Shown: positions 10,770 through 24,919, counted from the stretch's first letter. The stretch: 64,000 nt of DNA from Podospora bellae-mahoneyi (GCF_035222275.1 NW_026946359.1:6696001-6760000), one strand, 5' to 3'. Numbers and translations are program-made. The notes: generated by a model from the letters alone, not told the origin.

Positions 10770-11137
10770 CAACTGCTTCTCATCACACCCATCCCACCCG
10801 ATGCCCTCCAGCCTCGCCGGGTGCATTCTCGACGGATGCTGCTCAATACACTCCCCCGCCCTTCTTCTCCCAACTCGGCGGCCGTCTCTCGACATCCATT
10901 CCGACCATCTTTCTCTTCAGCCTTCCACCACCCTCCCTCTCCCAACTCCCCATCCAGTATCTCGGCCGGCCAAAGCTAACGTTAAAGTTTCACTACCGAA
11001 CATCACCAGACACACAATGGTTCCTCACATATCGGACGATAACACCAAGCAAGCCCTTCTTCTTCGATTACTTCTGGCACGAAGTCAGGTGGCTACCTGG
11101 CCTACCAAGCACTACGGCCTTTGTCATGACTGTGTGA
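10770..11137 (+). other. protein-like open frame without a start codon
   Basis: One frame stays open for about 122 codons with a natural-looking composition (for example FHYRTSPDTQWFLTYRT and DYFWHEVRWLPGLP) and ends in TGA at 11135-11137. Its only ATG lies four codons from the end. A pyrimidine-rich stretch ending in CTCTCAG just upstream could be a 3' splice site. It may be the last exon of a small gene whose first exon I cannot place, or a gene remnant. No family was recognised, and the 122-codon frame starting at 10801 overlaps it in another register. Confidence 0.2.
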
Positions 11138-11417
11138 GGTCATTTTTGCTGTTGGTTATTACGATGTAGTGGATGGCGGAGACATGTCTTGCTCAGAAGA
11201 TGCGATGAGTTGTGGTGATGCCTTCAGTCCCATGTTTTCACCCTAAAGCCTTGGCATTCAGGGGCTACTGGCCTCACGGATACAATACCTCGATGAACAG
11301 CTTCGCATGTCATATGACACCGAAACCCAAAACTCACAAACCTCATTGCGCTCGCGCTTAAATAGCCATACAAAACCCAGTCATCCAAGCAAATTCAGTC
11401 GCTTCCTCACTTCACCC

Positions 11418-14400
11418 CTAAAGATACCTCGCCAACTTCCCCAGCGCTGTCTCCTGCTTCGGTACCACAACCACCTCCTCATACTCAACCTCCTCCTCCT
11501 CCCCCTCCGACTGCTCTCCAATCTCCTCCTCTTCTTCCTCCTTCTTCACCGCAAAGAAATCCCCCAGCGTTGGCGGAAGCATCTTTTGCTTCCCTTTACC
11601 CTCCGCAACCCCAACCCCCCAACTCCTCACAGTAACCGGGCTCGAACTCAGCAGATCATCCCCCGGCTTCACCGTCCCTGTATCATCATCATTCAGCAAA
11701 TCCCTGGTCATCGTCCCCCTATCATCCTCACTCAACAAATCCTTCTGCTCCTCCACCGGCACAAGCAGCTCCTCCCGCGGCGTAATAACGACAGACTCGA
11801 ACCCCGTAATCAGCTCAGCCTCCGACGCCGAAGTAGGCTCCCCTTCCGTCTCGAACTGAGCAACGCTCTCCTGCTGCTGCTCATCACCATCATCGTCGTG
11901 CTGAAAGAAATGCACAATCTCCCCCCGGTGCACAATTCTCCCATCCGCCATCTTGAGAAAGTCGATATCCCGGAGATCAGACTGATTTTCATCATCCTCC
12001 ACCACCAAACCCTCCCTATTGACAACCTCCTGCGTCCTCGGCATCTTGAGTTTATTCCCCATCCCCAGATCAATCAAATCATTTTCCCTCCCACTGGCAA
12101 TCCGTCCCAGCTCATCGGGGAAAAGCCAAGGAAACGTCACCAACGGCATCGACCTCGCCGTGATCCTCCTCGCATTGATCGTCCCTACTGCGAGCACCTG
12201 CGGCTGACTAGCTTGATACAGCGCAATCCGCATCTCCTCGCAGGTGACCTGGTACATGGCCGCCACAAACGGCCCCAGCTTCTCAAAGTGCCGATCTCCC
12301 GCCGCCTTGATGCACTCGGCCCGGAACTGCTCCCTGAGCGCGGCTGCCTCCCTGCCGACTTTCTCCTGAACCTTGTAGTCGGACCCGACTCGGGGCTTGG
12401 ACATGACGAACCCGGTCCAGACTTCAAACTCGGTGCGGATCTCGAGCATGCCGAGGATTCTACGCATGGCAATGTCGTATTGCGTCTTGATCTTGCGTGC
12501 TGTTTTCAACACCTCCTGATCGAGCATATACCGAGACAAAATCCGTCTGTTAAACGGCGACTGGTAGTTCTTCGTCGAGTCAAAGTCTTGCGTGTGAACC
12601 ATGTCATAGAGCTGTCCCAAAGCAGTCTTGGAGTGGTAACTGCCCTTCTGTCTCTCCATGAAGTGAGGCCACGATCTTGGATTTAGCTTGTTGCTCCATT
12701 CTGCCGGGACGCCCGTCTTGACATAGTCAACAGCGACCGAGTGCTACTATCAGTTAGCAGCTACCCAACATTCGACAGCCACAACCCACACCCCAAACAT
12801 ACCATCTCGGCAAGCTTCAAACACTTCTCACTCTTCGCCCCCTGCGGCTCCGCATCCGCCGTCGCAAGATGAGCGTGCGCAATAAAAGGCAACCTGTCGT
12901 TCTTCATGAACAACACAAAAAACGAGGCCAAACTCTCCATGATCGACTTCTTCGAGTCACTCGTCACAGGTGGCTGAGGCGTGTGGTCCATAGGAGGATG
13001 CGACCACTCCGTTGGCAACAGCTTCTCGTCCCAAATGACAAAAAAGTCATCCCCGTCCAGATCACCCCCTGAGCACATGCTCGGCACATCTCTGTCGCCC
13101 TCGAGGGGAAAAACCACCACATCACGAAGATGTCTCAACGCCGGAACGTCCACCGCTTCCACCACGCGAATATCCCCGGGGTGCAGAGAAGGGTTGCGAC
13201 CAATAATACACAACCCAGCAATAGCCTTGTATCCGCTCGGATCATCTCGATCAGGAATCTGCAAAAAGATCTGAGGAAGTTGATCCCGCCGTATCCTCTG
13301 CCTCCCCTCCGTAGCCTTCGAATGCCCCCTCAGCGTCCCCGTCTCGTCCACACACCCCAGCACAAAAGCCCCCTTCTCCACCGCCAACCTCGCCTTCTCC
13401 TTGAGCGTCTTCAAAGACCAAGCCCGCCACAGCTGCAAAACAGTCTTAACAAACGGCTCGTTCGAGTCCATAAACCCGCTCTTGATCATGCGCGCGATGC
13501 TAACCGTGGTCATGTTCTCGTCCACAAACGACGTGAGCATGTCCACCGCGCTCTTCCCGTCCGTCATTGCCCTGTCAAACCTGGATAGCTGCTCGCGCAT
13601 CAGATCAACGAACACGTGGTCCGGGACACCCAACGACGACAGGATCGTGATGGTCTGCCGGTTGAGCGTGGCGCATGAAAAGCTGGAACACCGGACGACC
13701 TCCAGACCATTGTACGCAGCCGAGAACTTCTCCTGAGACGGCCGGATGTGAACCTCCGTTCCCTTGGCGTGCTTCCAACCAACCAGGACTCCTTTGCAGC
13801 CGCCCATGCGGAATTGGTACGCTGACGGTGGTGGATATACCTGCCAGTCTTCGGCCACCAGCCTGGAGAGCAGAGGAGAAATCCTGCCCACACCATCAGT
13901 AAAGCAGTGCTTGCCGTCCGCGGTGTTGATGTCTTCGATCTCGACGATGGGCGGGAATGTTCCACCCCTCAACACACGCGTGGTCGAGAAACACTGCCCT
14001 AGCCGGGCCGCATACTTTGCAACCACCTTGATATGTTCAAAATTGCCCATCCACCTGCGAATGTCATCACAACTGGGCACCATGTCCCCTACATGACTAT
14101 CAGGCTGACAAAACATGAAAGCTCCATTTTCTCTGACTTGGGAGTTCCCAAACGCCAGAAACTTCCAGTGCCACTTCCCCATGCGAATGCCCCAAAAGAG
14201 GACTCGATAAACGCGGGTATAGAGGTCATCATCCCTGTCAGCATCGCTCCCTCTCACCCTCCCCTCCAGCTGCTCATCCGTGAACTGAATGCGCATAAAG
14301 TAATTCTGAAAAGTCCAGTAATGCCGAATTACTCGGTTGGTCGTCTCGACTGTGGGAGTGCTGAATATGATCTTGGTCGGCGTAACCATAACTTTCCGCA

Positions 14401-15985
14401 CCAGAGCGCAGTAATGAGGCAGCCGGAGTGTGGTCGGGTAGTAAGTCAACGCCCCTACATCGGTAAGCAGACTCACCGGATCCCAGATCTTCCTTCCCAT
14501 ATCCGCGGCATACTCCAGCACCAAACGTGCTCGTTGAGGGTCTTGACCCTTAGGATCTGCAAGCTCGAGCAGCTTCTCCAGAAACTCACGCCCAATACTG
14601 TATTCGCACAGGATGCCCTGGGAGATGCAAACCTCCAGCTGATACCTGACGTCGAACGGGAGAAAGATGGTCGTGTCAGGCCCAAGAGCAGCCAAATCCG
14701 CCGCCCATGAGTTTGCCTGAACAGTTGAAGAAACCACTTCGGACTCTCTGAGAATAGACCAAAGCTCAGGCTCTCGGTTTGGTGTCTGCGTAAAAGTGGC
14801 GTCAGTCGTCTTGATGTTCCAGTCTCGGAGGTAATGTTCAATCTTGCTCCACGTGGCGAGGTTGGCATAGCTCAGCTCGATCCAATACGTCGTCCATCGG
14901 CCCAAGTCGATTGTATTGGAATACTCGTCAAGAGACACCGGCTTTCGATCGCTGCTCTTGTCAGTCCTCTCGGTGACATTGACAGCCCGGCACCACATCT
15001 CATTCTCCTTCCACGTCGTTCGATCCGCCCAAGCAGAACCATCCTCGTTCGTCCTTCTCTTCCAGAAGAGCGGGGAGTCCACCAGGGTCAGAACCAAGAC
15101 GGTGCGCTCTGGGGCAGCATCCACCCGATAAATATGCTTGATAACTCCAAACTTGATCTCAATCCGGAATGCCTCCCAATCCTGCTCAATCTTCAGCGGA
15201 AAGCTGATGACGAGCTTCTTCCGCTTAAAGTCCACCTTGAGACTGAGACTGGCAGCATGAGGGATCTCCTTCTTCCCCATGTAAACCGTAGGCTCGGTCA
15301 AAAGCCCGAAAACAAACTTGTCAAGACCCAGCTCCATCTTTTCCGCGCACACGTTTCCCAGCGGTGACTTGATTGTGTTCGATTCGTATCGGTACTGAGA
15401 GGCAAAATGGGCGTCTATAGTATGAGGGATGCCTTTGACCAAGATCTTGCACCTCCCATTATCTATAAAGCTGGTGTCTCTCGGGGGAGGCTCGAATCGT
15501 ACTTTGCCCGCCCTGGGTCTCCTCACGCTCTCGTCCAGCTCCACGTAGATAACGTTGCCGTAACCACTAAAGTACTGCTTCAAATCCCAAGGAGAAGTGC
15601 CCTCGGGGACATCGCTAAGTATGACGAGGACATTCTTTCGCTGACCCCATTCAAGGGGAATAATGGCTGGCTGCCGGGGGCCCATCACGGTTGATGCACG
15701 CTGCTTGTTTTGGTTGTACTGAGGACGAGACGGACGGAGGGCACTACGAGGTTGTCCACCAGACTGGTCGCTGCTACATCGACTCCAAGCACCGGCAGCC
15801 CCAGGTCGCTGTTGGCGAAACGGGCGCTGGGTAGGCCCTCTAGTCTGGCGAATCATCGGGGGAACATCCTCCGAGGTAGAAGATCGTGAACTCCTGTCAA
15901 GCTCGACATCCGCACTCTTTCCGGACTGACTTGAGGAGGGGCCCACAGATGGTGGTCGCCCTTCAGCGATGAACGAGGGGAGCAT
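11418..15985 (-). CDS. RNA-dependent RNA polymerase (SAD-1/RRP-3/Rdp1-like)
   Basis: Two exons, 15985-12803 and 12743-11418, joined by a 59-nt intron (GTATGT...CTAACTGATAGTAG), give 1502 residues. Residues about 117-167 look like an RRM (VLVILSDVP as RNP2, GKVRFEP near RNP1). The RdRP core runs through DGVGRISP and RMGGCKGVLVGWK to the catalytic DLDGD at about 975-979. DLDGD rather than DYDGD separates it from the QDE-1 quelling clade. The C-terminal exon continues the helical domain and ends in a long acidic tail (runs of E/D). Family enzymes copy single-stranded RNA into dsRNA for Dicer in RNA silencing; SAD-1 acts in meiotic silencing of unpaired DNA. An earlier in-frame ATG at 16120 would add 45 hydrophobic/Pro-rich residues and is less likely. 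Which of the three fungal clades it belongs to needs a tree. Confidence 0.9.
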
Positions 15986-16788
<803 letters not shown>

Positions 16789-18687
16789 CTAGCTTTGCCT
16801 GTCAAAGATTTTGCCTGGATTCATAATCCAATTTGGGTCCAACGCCATCTTGATAGCCCTCTGTTGGCAAGTCAGCTTCCACATCCATTGAAGCATTACA
16901 AAATTAAAAAAAAAAAAAAAAAAAAACTCACCATCACCCCCAATGTATCCTCTCCCACCTCCCAAAGCAAGCTCTCCTTCTTGCCCCACCCGATCGAATG
17001 CTCTCCCGTACACGTTCCCTCCATCTCCAACGCCCTCTTCACCATATTCTTCACACACGCCTCCACCTTCTTCACCTCAGCCTTGTCCCGCCGATTATAA
17101 ATAATGCTCTCGTGGAAATTCCCATCCCCAATGTGGCCCAATATACTCGCAAACAATCCCAACTCATCCATCTCCTTCTTGCTCACCTCAATGATATCCG
17201 CCAACCGGCTAAATGGCACCGCCACATCCGTGCTCCAGACCTCCTCCCCTTCCTTTCTGAGAGCCAACATACTCCACAGACTCTCCTTCCTCGCTGACCA
17301 AAGCAACTTCTGCTCTCTGGCATCCTTCGCAAACTCAAAATTGCTCCCCTTATTCGCCTTTGTGATCTTCTGTACCAGACCAATATTCTCCCTCACTCCT
17401 GCCTTTGTCCCAGAAAACTTGAAAAACAGCGTCGGCATCTCCTTCCACACCCTCGGCGCCGTGGCACCACCCATATTGACCACCTTCATCTGCACCTCGT
17501 CCATGATCTCCATTGCCGCGACAGGAATGCCCGTTTGCATGACCTCTGCCGCCGCGGAAGCAGCGTCACGAATGGAAGGGAAAGTCACGACCGCTACCGA
17601 AAACTCCTCCGGGATGACAGCGAGCTTAAGCGTGGCTTCTGTGACAAGACCCAATGTGCCCTCCGAGCCAACAAACAGACCGTTGAGGTTGTACCCAGCA
17701 GAAGACTTGCGCGGACGACGCCGCGTTTTGATCACTGTTCCGTCTGCAAGAACAACAGTCAAGTTGATGACCCAGTCTTTCATCGTGCCGTACTTCACCG
17801 CGTTGGTGCCTGAGCAGTTGGTGCCAATCATGCCGCCTATTTTGGCGCTTGGCCCTAGATGGTTGTCAATATCTTTCACATTCAGAAGCAGTGTTGTTTT
17901 TGAAGGGGGGGAAGGGAAATAACTCACCAGGATCAATAGGAAAGAAGAGCCCGCTCTCCATCTTGGCCAGCTGCTCGTTCAAATCCTGCCAGCCAATGCT
18001 CGGCTGCACCACCACGTCCATGTCGTTCTTGTTGAACTGGACGATCCTGTCCATGTAGGCAAAGTCGACACTGATGCCCCCGAAAGGTGCCGAGAAGTTG
18101 CCCTCGAGACTGGAACCGCCAGAATACGGAATAATTGGGACACGATACTTGTGACAAATGCGAGCGATAGTGGATACCTGTTCTGTAGAGCGCGGGTAGG
18201 CCACCGCGACAGGGAGCCCCTCAGGGTTGGAAGTCGACCATTCCGAGTACCCGTGAGCGTGGAGGTCGTCGGGGTCAGTGGATATGATGTCTTCTGCGCC
18301 GCCGATTTCTTGTCGGATTTCTCTTAGGGCCTTATCCTTGGTCAGACGCATGGCGTGTGAGCTGGATTATTATCAAGAACGTACCTGCTTCATCTCATGC
18401 ATGCTCGCATACCTAGGATAGGCGTACAAGCTATCAAACAGCATGGTCTTGGGAAGACTCCCATGCCGGAACTCAGACATGCCCCATCCAAACAACCCGG
18501 CAGTCGCCGCAACGGCCATGACACCCGAGTACGACCATACTGAAGCTTGCCTAGGCTGTTCACTGCTGCCGGAGGTGCAAGTGCGACGAATGGCACTTGT
18601 GCTGAAGCGTTGTTTGCCTGTGCTGTTCAAGCAAGTGAGAGAGCGGCCAAAGGGCTTGGCTGCCCTCGCAAGACGGGTTGCCGACAT
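16789..18687 (-). CDS. mitochondrial D-lactate dehydrogenase (cytochrome), FAD-linked
   Basis: Four exons: 18687-18385, about 18330-17928, 17854-16932 and 16860-16789, about 566 residues. The N-terminus is basic and Ser/Arg-rich (MSATRLARAAKPFGRSLTC), as for mitochondrial import, followed by one hydrophobic segment (VMAVAATAGLFGW) like the inner-membrane anchor of DLD1/DLD2. The FAD-binding type-4 domain has PYSGGSSLEGNFSAPFGG and IGGMIGTNCSGTNAVKYG. The C-terminal oxidase domain has GHIGDGNFHESI and ends CTGEHSIGWGKK...NPGKIFD. The reaction is D-lactate to pyruvate with electrons passed to cytochrome c. The first intron (from 18384) is the only uncertain one. AAG acceptors give exon 2 at 18330 or 18336, and 18330 restores MKQALREIRQ, as the family expects. 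The last intron starts with a 21-base T run in gene sense (16906-16926). Confidence 0.9.
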
Positions 18688-19938
18688 GCAGATGTCGCCT
18701 TTAAGATTTCGAGGCCCCGTTGTGACCCCTATAGACGGAAAGTGGGTGCCTTTCCGCCAGATTCGCTTCTTTTGGGACGCTTTTTATGTCCGGGCCGAAT
18801 AGGTGCCCTTTGAAAGAGCCTCAACCGAGAGGGTTACCCTTTTGGTGATCACCGAAGGGGCCGGTTGGGTTGCCTGAGTGTGCCAATCAGCCTCAATTCC
18901 TTACTGCACACAAAAGAAACAGAGAGGTAGGTTTGACAATACCTACCGCTTCCCTGATGGGGGTGCTGATGAGGTGACTCTTGAGTGTAGCGACGACTAA
19001 AGCCGCATACCATCTGCCACCTTGACAGCAAACTCCACAATGGAGCCTCGTAACGAATCTCGGTGAGGGCGTGACAGGCCAGAGGTGACCGAGGCAAAAA
19101 AAAAAAAAAAAGAAAAAGGGGGAGACTGGAAGGTTATGACGACAAGGTACAGAAGAAGGTGGCATATGACGAGACCATAGTGAGCGTCTCTCGAACCAGT
19201 GACCTCGGCGAGAAAGATGCGGTGGGTGATATTGGAAAGCAAAGCTGTTGGGTAGGTATCGCCTCTTAATAAGAACAAGTTGCCGCGTCCAGATTTGGAT
19301 TAAGATGCAGGATCAGGGTGGAGTAACACTTCTCTCCAATCAAGACGAACATGTTTGAGCTAGACCAGGTCCAGTTAAGAAGGGGGCTTGTAGTGTGAAA
19401 GGGTGGTGGTGGACAACTTGACGGTCACTTGGATGGGAGGTATGTAAGAGGTACTACTACTGAGTACGCCTCCCGGTATGTGTGCACATACATGCCAAAA
19501 GACCAAAAGGACGGCAGCGGATCGAGTCACCACAGGCGGTGGGCAGGACCGGTGAGATGGGCGGGGACAACCGCAGGAGCCGGTCCGGCATGGTCAGATA
19601 CACGGGGCTTTCAGAGGGAAACAGCCGTAGGTGCATGGGGGGAGTGCAAAGTGCAAATTACCGAAGGAATATGATGGAGAAGAGAGGTAAGCCAAGGTGC
19701 CAGTGGTGGGTGGTGGAAGATGGTTGGATCAAGAGGCTCTCGGACCTGGCACCCAGGTGACTCTCATGCTGGGCAACACTGAACAGGCGGACCGAGTCTG
19801 GGCTTGCTCCTGGTTGATCCCATCCAAAAGCAAAACGCAACAGCCGGAGAGCTTCTGCTGTTGTGGTAGCACACATCCCGCTGACAGCTCCCACCCTCGT
19901 TTCCTTACTCCGACACCCGTCCGTGGGGCGGCCGGCCG

Positions 19939-19980
19939 GCGCGCGCGCGCGTGTGTGTGTGTCTGGGTGTGTGTGTGTGG
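19939..19980. repeat. (CG)n(TG)n microsatellite
   Basis: Alternating purine-pyrimidine tract (GCGCGC then GTGTGT, one interruption), the classical composition for Z-DNA. It sits in the gene-free stretch, about 1.2 kb upstream of the D-LDH start. Confidence 0.85.
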
Positions 19981-22900
19981 TGCACGGCAGTGGGGTGGAC
20001 TTCGAGGTGAGGTGGAGGGAAGAATGGGCACGAGGGAGAAACAGAGATGTGAGAGAAAAATTCTTGCGTTGCATCACTTCGAGATTGTTGTCAGCGGTGG
20101 TATTGGTGCTAGTAACGATACCGGAAGAAATACACCGTATCGTAACAGCCGCACCAATTGCAACCAGTTGACTCGCTGGTTTCCGCATGTTCTTGTTCAG
20201 GGTTCAGAAATAGCCCTCTCAGGAATGACCAATGCTGTCGACAACTTGTCGATACATATCAGTCCAGGACCCAAGAATAGACGAGGCGAGTGAAGTGGTC
20301 GGTAATGTTACGGTACGGCTTCTTAAAATGCATTTTCCGAGAACGGCAAGTGGGGAGGAGTGGTCTAACATCCAACGCCCCGCACCTCTCTGGCTGCTTC
20401 TTCAACAAACTACCACTGGGGAAGCGGGATGCCGGTGACAGAAAAGATGGCGATGTTACAAGCAATATGTGGAGGGTAGAGGTTGCTGCATGTGGCCCGA
20501 GCAAGCCACACCGTGCATCAGATGGACTTCACCGTGCGAAGAAATCTGATACATGTCGTCAGGGCCAATGCCAATCCGATATATTGCAACCCTCCTGAGA
20601 AGGTGGTGGTCGTGGATTGGGGGCATGAATGTTCTCCAATCTCCAATTATCGCGGGATCCGCCTCCCATGATATCCTGACCTATGCTGGACTTGGTCACT
20701 TGGTTTCTCCGGTTCGGGCCTGGGCGGCGGAAGCAGACGTTGAGCATCTGGACATGGTCGATATCCTCTGCGCGCTGGTGTTCAGTGATTGGTCGGTGTA
20801 TCTGATAGAGATTTGAAAGATGCCGCGAAAGGCGACAGCCCTCCCCGATCATCGAGGATAGAGATCAAGGCCAGGCAAAGCACCCATGACCTGTCACACA
20901 GTGCAGTTGTTTGCGCCTGTTCGCGATTACAGCTACACCCGGGCGGGCCATAAACGCAGCTAGGTAGCGGATAGAGCACGGCATATCGGGATTCATCTTC
21001 CTCGAGCTCTGGTTCTGTGAAATATTGGGCCGTCAGCATGAACATAAATTGCCGAGAGGGTCAGGAGGACAACCCTGACGTTGAATCGGGTGTCTTGGTC
21101 TGAATGGCGTACACACAACGCCCGTAACACCCTCCATCATCTCTGCCAGACCGCCAGCGCCCAGTGGCTCCGTGGGCGTGGGGAGTCCCCAGTTGGGCGG
21201 TGTGTCGACGGCGCGGGAGAGCTCGTCAGAATGGAGTGGTACCTCCAGTACAGATACGGTAATCGGAAAGGCGTACTGAGGTATCAGGTCAGTCATTGAC
21301 CCTACCCAGCTGGACTCTACTCACCTCCTGGTCTGCACGAGCGGCTCGATGGGCCAGCTCTAAATTCCGGGTAGCTGCAGTGGAACACCTGAGGAAGATC
21401 TGTCGAAGGTCTGTTGGGAGAAAAGGGCCCAATCTCGGCCTTCCGTCGTCCGATGCCAAGCCGCGCTGCTGGGTCCTTCTTGCCCCGCTATGAACGTTGT
21501 ATTTAATGCCGGCCGCACCTTGATGGCCAGGGCGTGCCTTAATTGTCATCCAAATTCTGGAGACTGGACCCGGAAGCCCATCAGATCTCACATCATGGTG
21601 AGGCCATTGTCTGGTATTTTCACTGTTGAATCTTACCACGAAGCGTTGCAACCCTCGGGTTTCCCACCCAGCAAAGCCGACACATTCAGAGCAGGTGAAC
21701 TTTTGCTCCCCCGAATCTTGATCGAACCCCAACTCCAGAGAGGGGCTGGTCGACACATGCATGTAACCTGGCCCAGCCAACCGATCGTCTTTTTCACATC
21801 AATGACGCCTACGGGAGCCGTCAACATCAGAGACATTTTCCCATGTTGCACAAGACGGCTATAGGCAAGTCTCGTGCCCTCGTATTGCCTGCCGGGATTG
21901 CTTTCAGAAGCCTCCTCCATGCTCGTTTCTCCTGCCGCTGATGGTGTTGCCATATGACGCATCTCAGCCTGAACAGACGACACGCAAGACACTGAAAGTG
22001 AATGGCAGGCCTGGGTTACTGCCATCCCGTCCTTTATCAACCACCCCCACGCCCGGCCGAAATCCCCTCATCAAGTTTTTGTCGACCCTCCTGTGGCCCT
22101 CAGCTCGACTACCAGCCATCTCGGCGCTGCAAGGCACAGAAGCTTGCGTCTGGGAGGATTCTCTCGTTTTACAACTTGGCTTGGCCCTGCAACGTGACGG
22201 TGAGTGTCCCCCTCCTCTTGACAGAGTACAGTGTACGTACGCGGCTTCCTCGTGGAAGCCAATGAATGGGAGATGTGCACCGGTCCACGTGCCCACCGCT
22301 CGCATCGATCCAGCAAAGCTCGACACGAGACGCTCAAGAGGAGAGTACAGAGGGTGGGGTTCGGGGTTCACCACATGTGTGGACATTTACTATCAACGAT
22401 CCCGGGTGCTGCGTCCGAAATCTCCCAGCCTCAAGCCGCGGAGAATCCGTCCCGACTGCAAAGGAAACGAGCGGCGAAGCGGCTTCCGGCAAGCCCTGAC
22501 CGACTCTTCTGACTTTCGAGATGTGGTGGCGTCTGATCTTGTGAACATAACTGGTCCTCAGCTCCTCAACGAAGCGCTGTCAAGAGCTGCGGTGGAACGT
22601 GGTGGCAGGTTAGGGTGAGGCGAGAATCGAAGACAAGATGTTGACCGTCAACCCCTGAATAGGTAGCTGTGAGTGCGAAGTTCGCCGCCCCGGGCCGCCA
22701 ATGACACAGAACATAACAGTCCAACTCCACCACATTCTTGAGCCTTTCGATGTCACGCTACCCGGTGGACAGGCCTGGAAAAGAGGATGATTCCCTGGTA
22801 CTTTCTGTCATTTTTGTGGACTAGACGAAGAAGTAATCCCAACGGAGGCAAACGAAGGACCCGGATCCTAGCCATCAGCCAGTCTTCGACCTCAACCAAG

Positions 22901-24512
22901 GAGGAGAAGGGTCCCACGGAAGCCTCAACATGCAGGTGAAAATCTCACCTTGTCTCGTGACCTTGGTCTGATGTGCAGGCATCGGTGCTAAGCCCAAGAT
23001 CGTCCGCATCTACACCCGGCTCGACGTTTTGTACGTGTGGGGGAGAGGGGGCCGTCCATGCAGCAGCAACATAACGCAGGCTTAGCCTCCTGTACGGCCT
23101 TGAGTCGTTGGCTCGGCCTTTGCCCGTGGATGACACCGCCTGCTTGTTTGCTTTGCTCCCGGGGGGTAAGCTGTGGTTTTCTAGCTGCTTGATCATGTCT
23201 CTTATTGCTTACTCACGCACAAACAAAATCGACCGGTATAACGCTCGTCGAATCAGCAGGGCCGGTCTTACCAAATTGTAATACTTGAGATCCGCACGAA
23301 CAGGTTGCTCAACATATCTGGGGACTTGCGCAGGCGGACCTGTCAAAAGGCCCCAGGCTCTTTCCCCGCAAAATTGATGATGCTTTTTGCTGTATCACGG
23401 GGTACATCCTACGCATATCTTGGGGTACACTAGATGGGCAGTCGGTAACCTTTTGAAGCATGCAGACACATACATGACTTGTGGTAAACTTGGTAAAAAG
23501 ACGGAAGGCTGTTTCGATTAACAGCGATTTTCAACATCCGAGGGGAATACCCCGAGAAATACACCGCATTCTCGTGGCTTCCGAGCCGGTGAGAAACGAT
23601 GATCGGTAGAGGCTGAAAAGGGGGTGCTGAAGTGTTACACACTGGACCGTCCAGCACGTCTCGATTCCCACTCTTAAATTTTTTTTGAACTCTCTGGCCA
23701 TATGTCTTTAGAATCTTTTGCCTTGTTCAAGTCCTGCAGCCTTTGACGACGTCCAAGTCCAAAACACAGCAAGCAGGGTACTCACCTACTCTCGGGTATC
23801 ACCGGCCCTCCTCTTGCCTTTCCGCACCACCCCTCCCATCCTTCCAACTCCTATCTGCCACCTCGACCGAACCCCCAGGCATCACATCTCATATGTTGAG
23901 CATCATGATTTCAAAAGTCACATCGGACAATCTACAACCCCAACGGTCTCAACAAACTCGGCAACTTTCCACCAGCTTTTGAAAAAAGAGTCTAGCCAGT
24001 TCCAGCTTCAACGTCTCATCCCAGACCTCACAGGTTTGATAGTTTCAAAGTGAAGCCCCTATTACCGCTCTCGATGGTTCTAGTCGACAAGTAGCCCCCT
24101 TTCCAAAGTGTTGGAAAAAGCCACGGGCAATAAATATACTCAGTCAACCTAGCAGTCAATTCCAAAAAGAAAGCCAAACCAATAACCCCCAGCCTCCATA
24201 ATATTCCCCCCCTCCAACGACCACCCCCATCACAAGCACCAATGACCAGGAATCACAAACTTGCGGTAGGCAGACAAACTTGCATGCAAGAAGACGGATC
24301 CGGACTCGCTGCAACAGAGCGGGGGTGTTGCAGCTCTTTCTCCACTAAGGTCCCCTACCCTACCTTCACCTTGCTAAACTCGCGTTTCGGTTTGCTGTAT
24401 TGCTCCTAGGAAAGAAAAAAGCAAAAAAAATCAAAAATAAAATAAAAATCGTTCGATGTGGCTTGCTGGATGCAGGGGAAACAAGATGTGATGCCTCACC
24501 GCCATGACACCT

Positions 24513-24560
24513 CAAGGACACCCACAAGGACACCCACAAGGACACCCACAAGGACACCCA
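24513..24560. repeat. 12-bp tandem repeat, four copies
   Basis: Four head-to-tail copies of CAAGGACACCCA without spacers. A minisatellite with no coding context. Confidence 0.9.
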
Positions 24561-24919
24561 CACACAAAAAGATCTGGCCAAGGAACATGATCCTCCCGCG
24601 GGGCAACCCACAGAACATCCACGGGGGTGGGAATGGGGGTCGACACCACCATTGTCTTGTCATCAAAGATAGGGACATGTGGCAATCACATACACAGTCA
24701 CCCACTGGCAGCAGCAAAAATATCTCAGCGGGAGAGCAGTGCAGTTATTGGGGGCCGAATCCTGACCCAGGTGTGGTATCTAGTTAAGCCAGGAGGCTCA
24801 ATGTGCTGTGATGAGCCTAACCTAAAGTGACATCCGCTAACGCCATCCTTTTTGATCCCAATTCCTGCTGCCCGTTTTCCCGTTGATTCATCAAGCACCA
24901 AACCCACTTCTCAGTGAAT

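Larger units (their letters stand above)
10026..11417. other. intergenic region with T-rich tract and an uncertain open frame
   Basis: About 1.4 kb between the amidase stop and the RdRP stop codon. It contains the pol III box-like motifs, a 145-nt T-rich tract, a CT-rich stretch at 10717-10765 and a protein-like frame without a start (10770-11137). These are listed separately. Nothing else was recognised. Confidence 0.5.
18688..24919. other. 6.2-kb stretch without a recognisable gene
   Basis: This lies between the D-LDH start and the eS4 stop, so it carries the D-LDH promoter and the eS4 terminator. Frames of up to 225 codons (for example 21941-22618 plus, 21289-21780 minus) overlap frames on the opposite strand and show no domain, signal peptide or helix pattern. 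It holds a CG/TG microsatellite (19939-19980) and a 12-bp tandem repeat (24513-24560). A non-coding transcript or a poorly conserved multi-exon gene could be hidden here; I cannot show one. Confidence 0.4.

Noticed and set aside
11307-12686. 459-codon plus-strand frame
   Set aside because: It is the antisense shadow of the RdRP C-terminal exon, whose translation is clearly the real protein.
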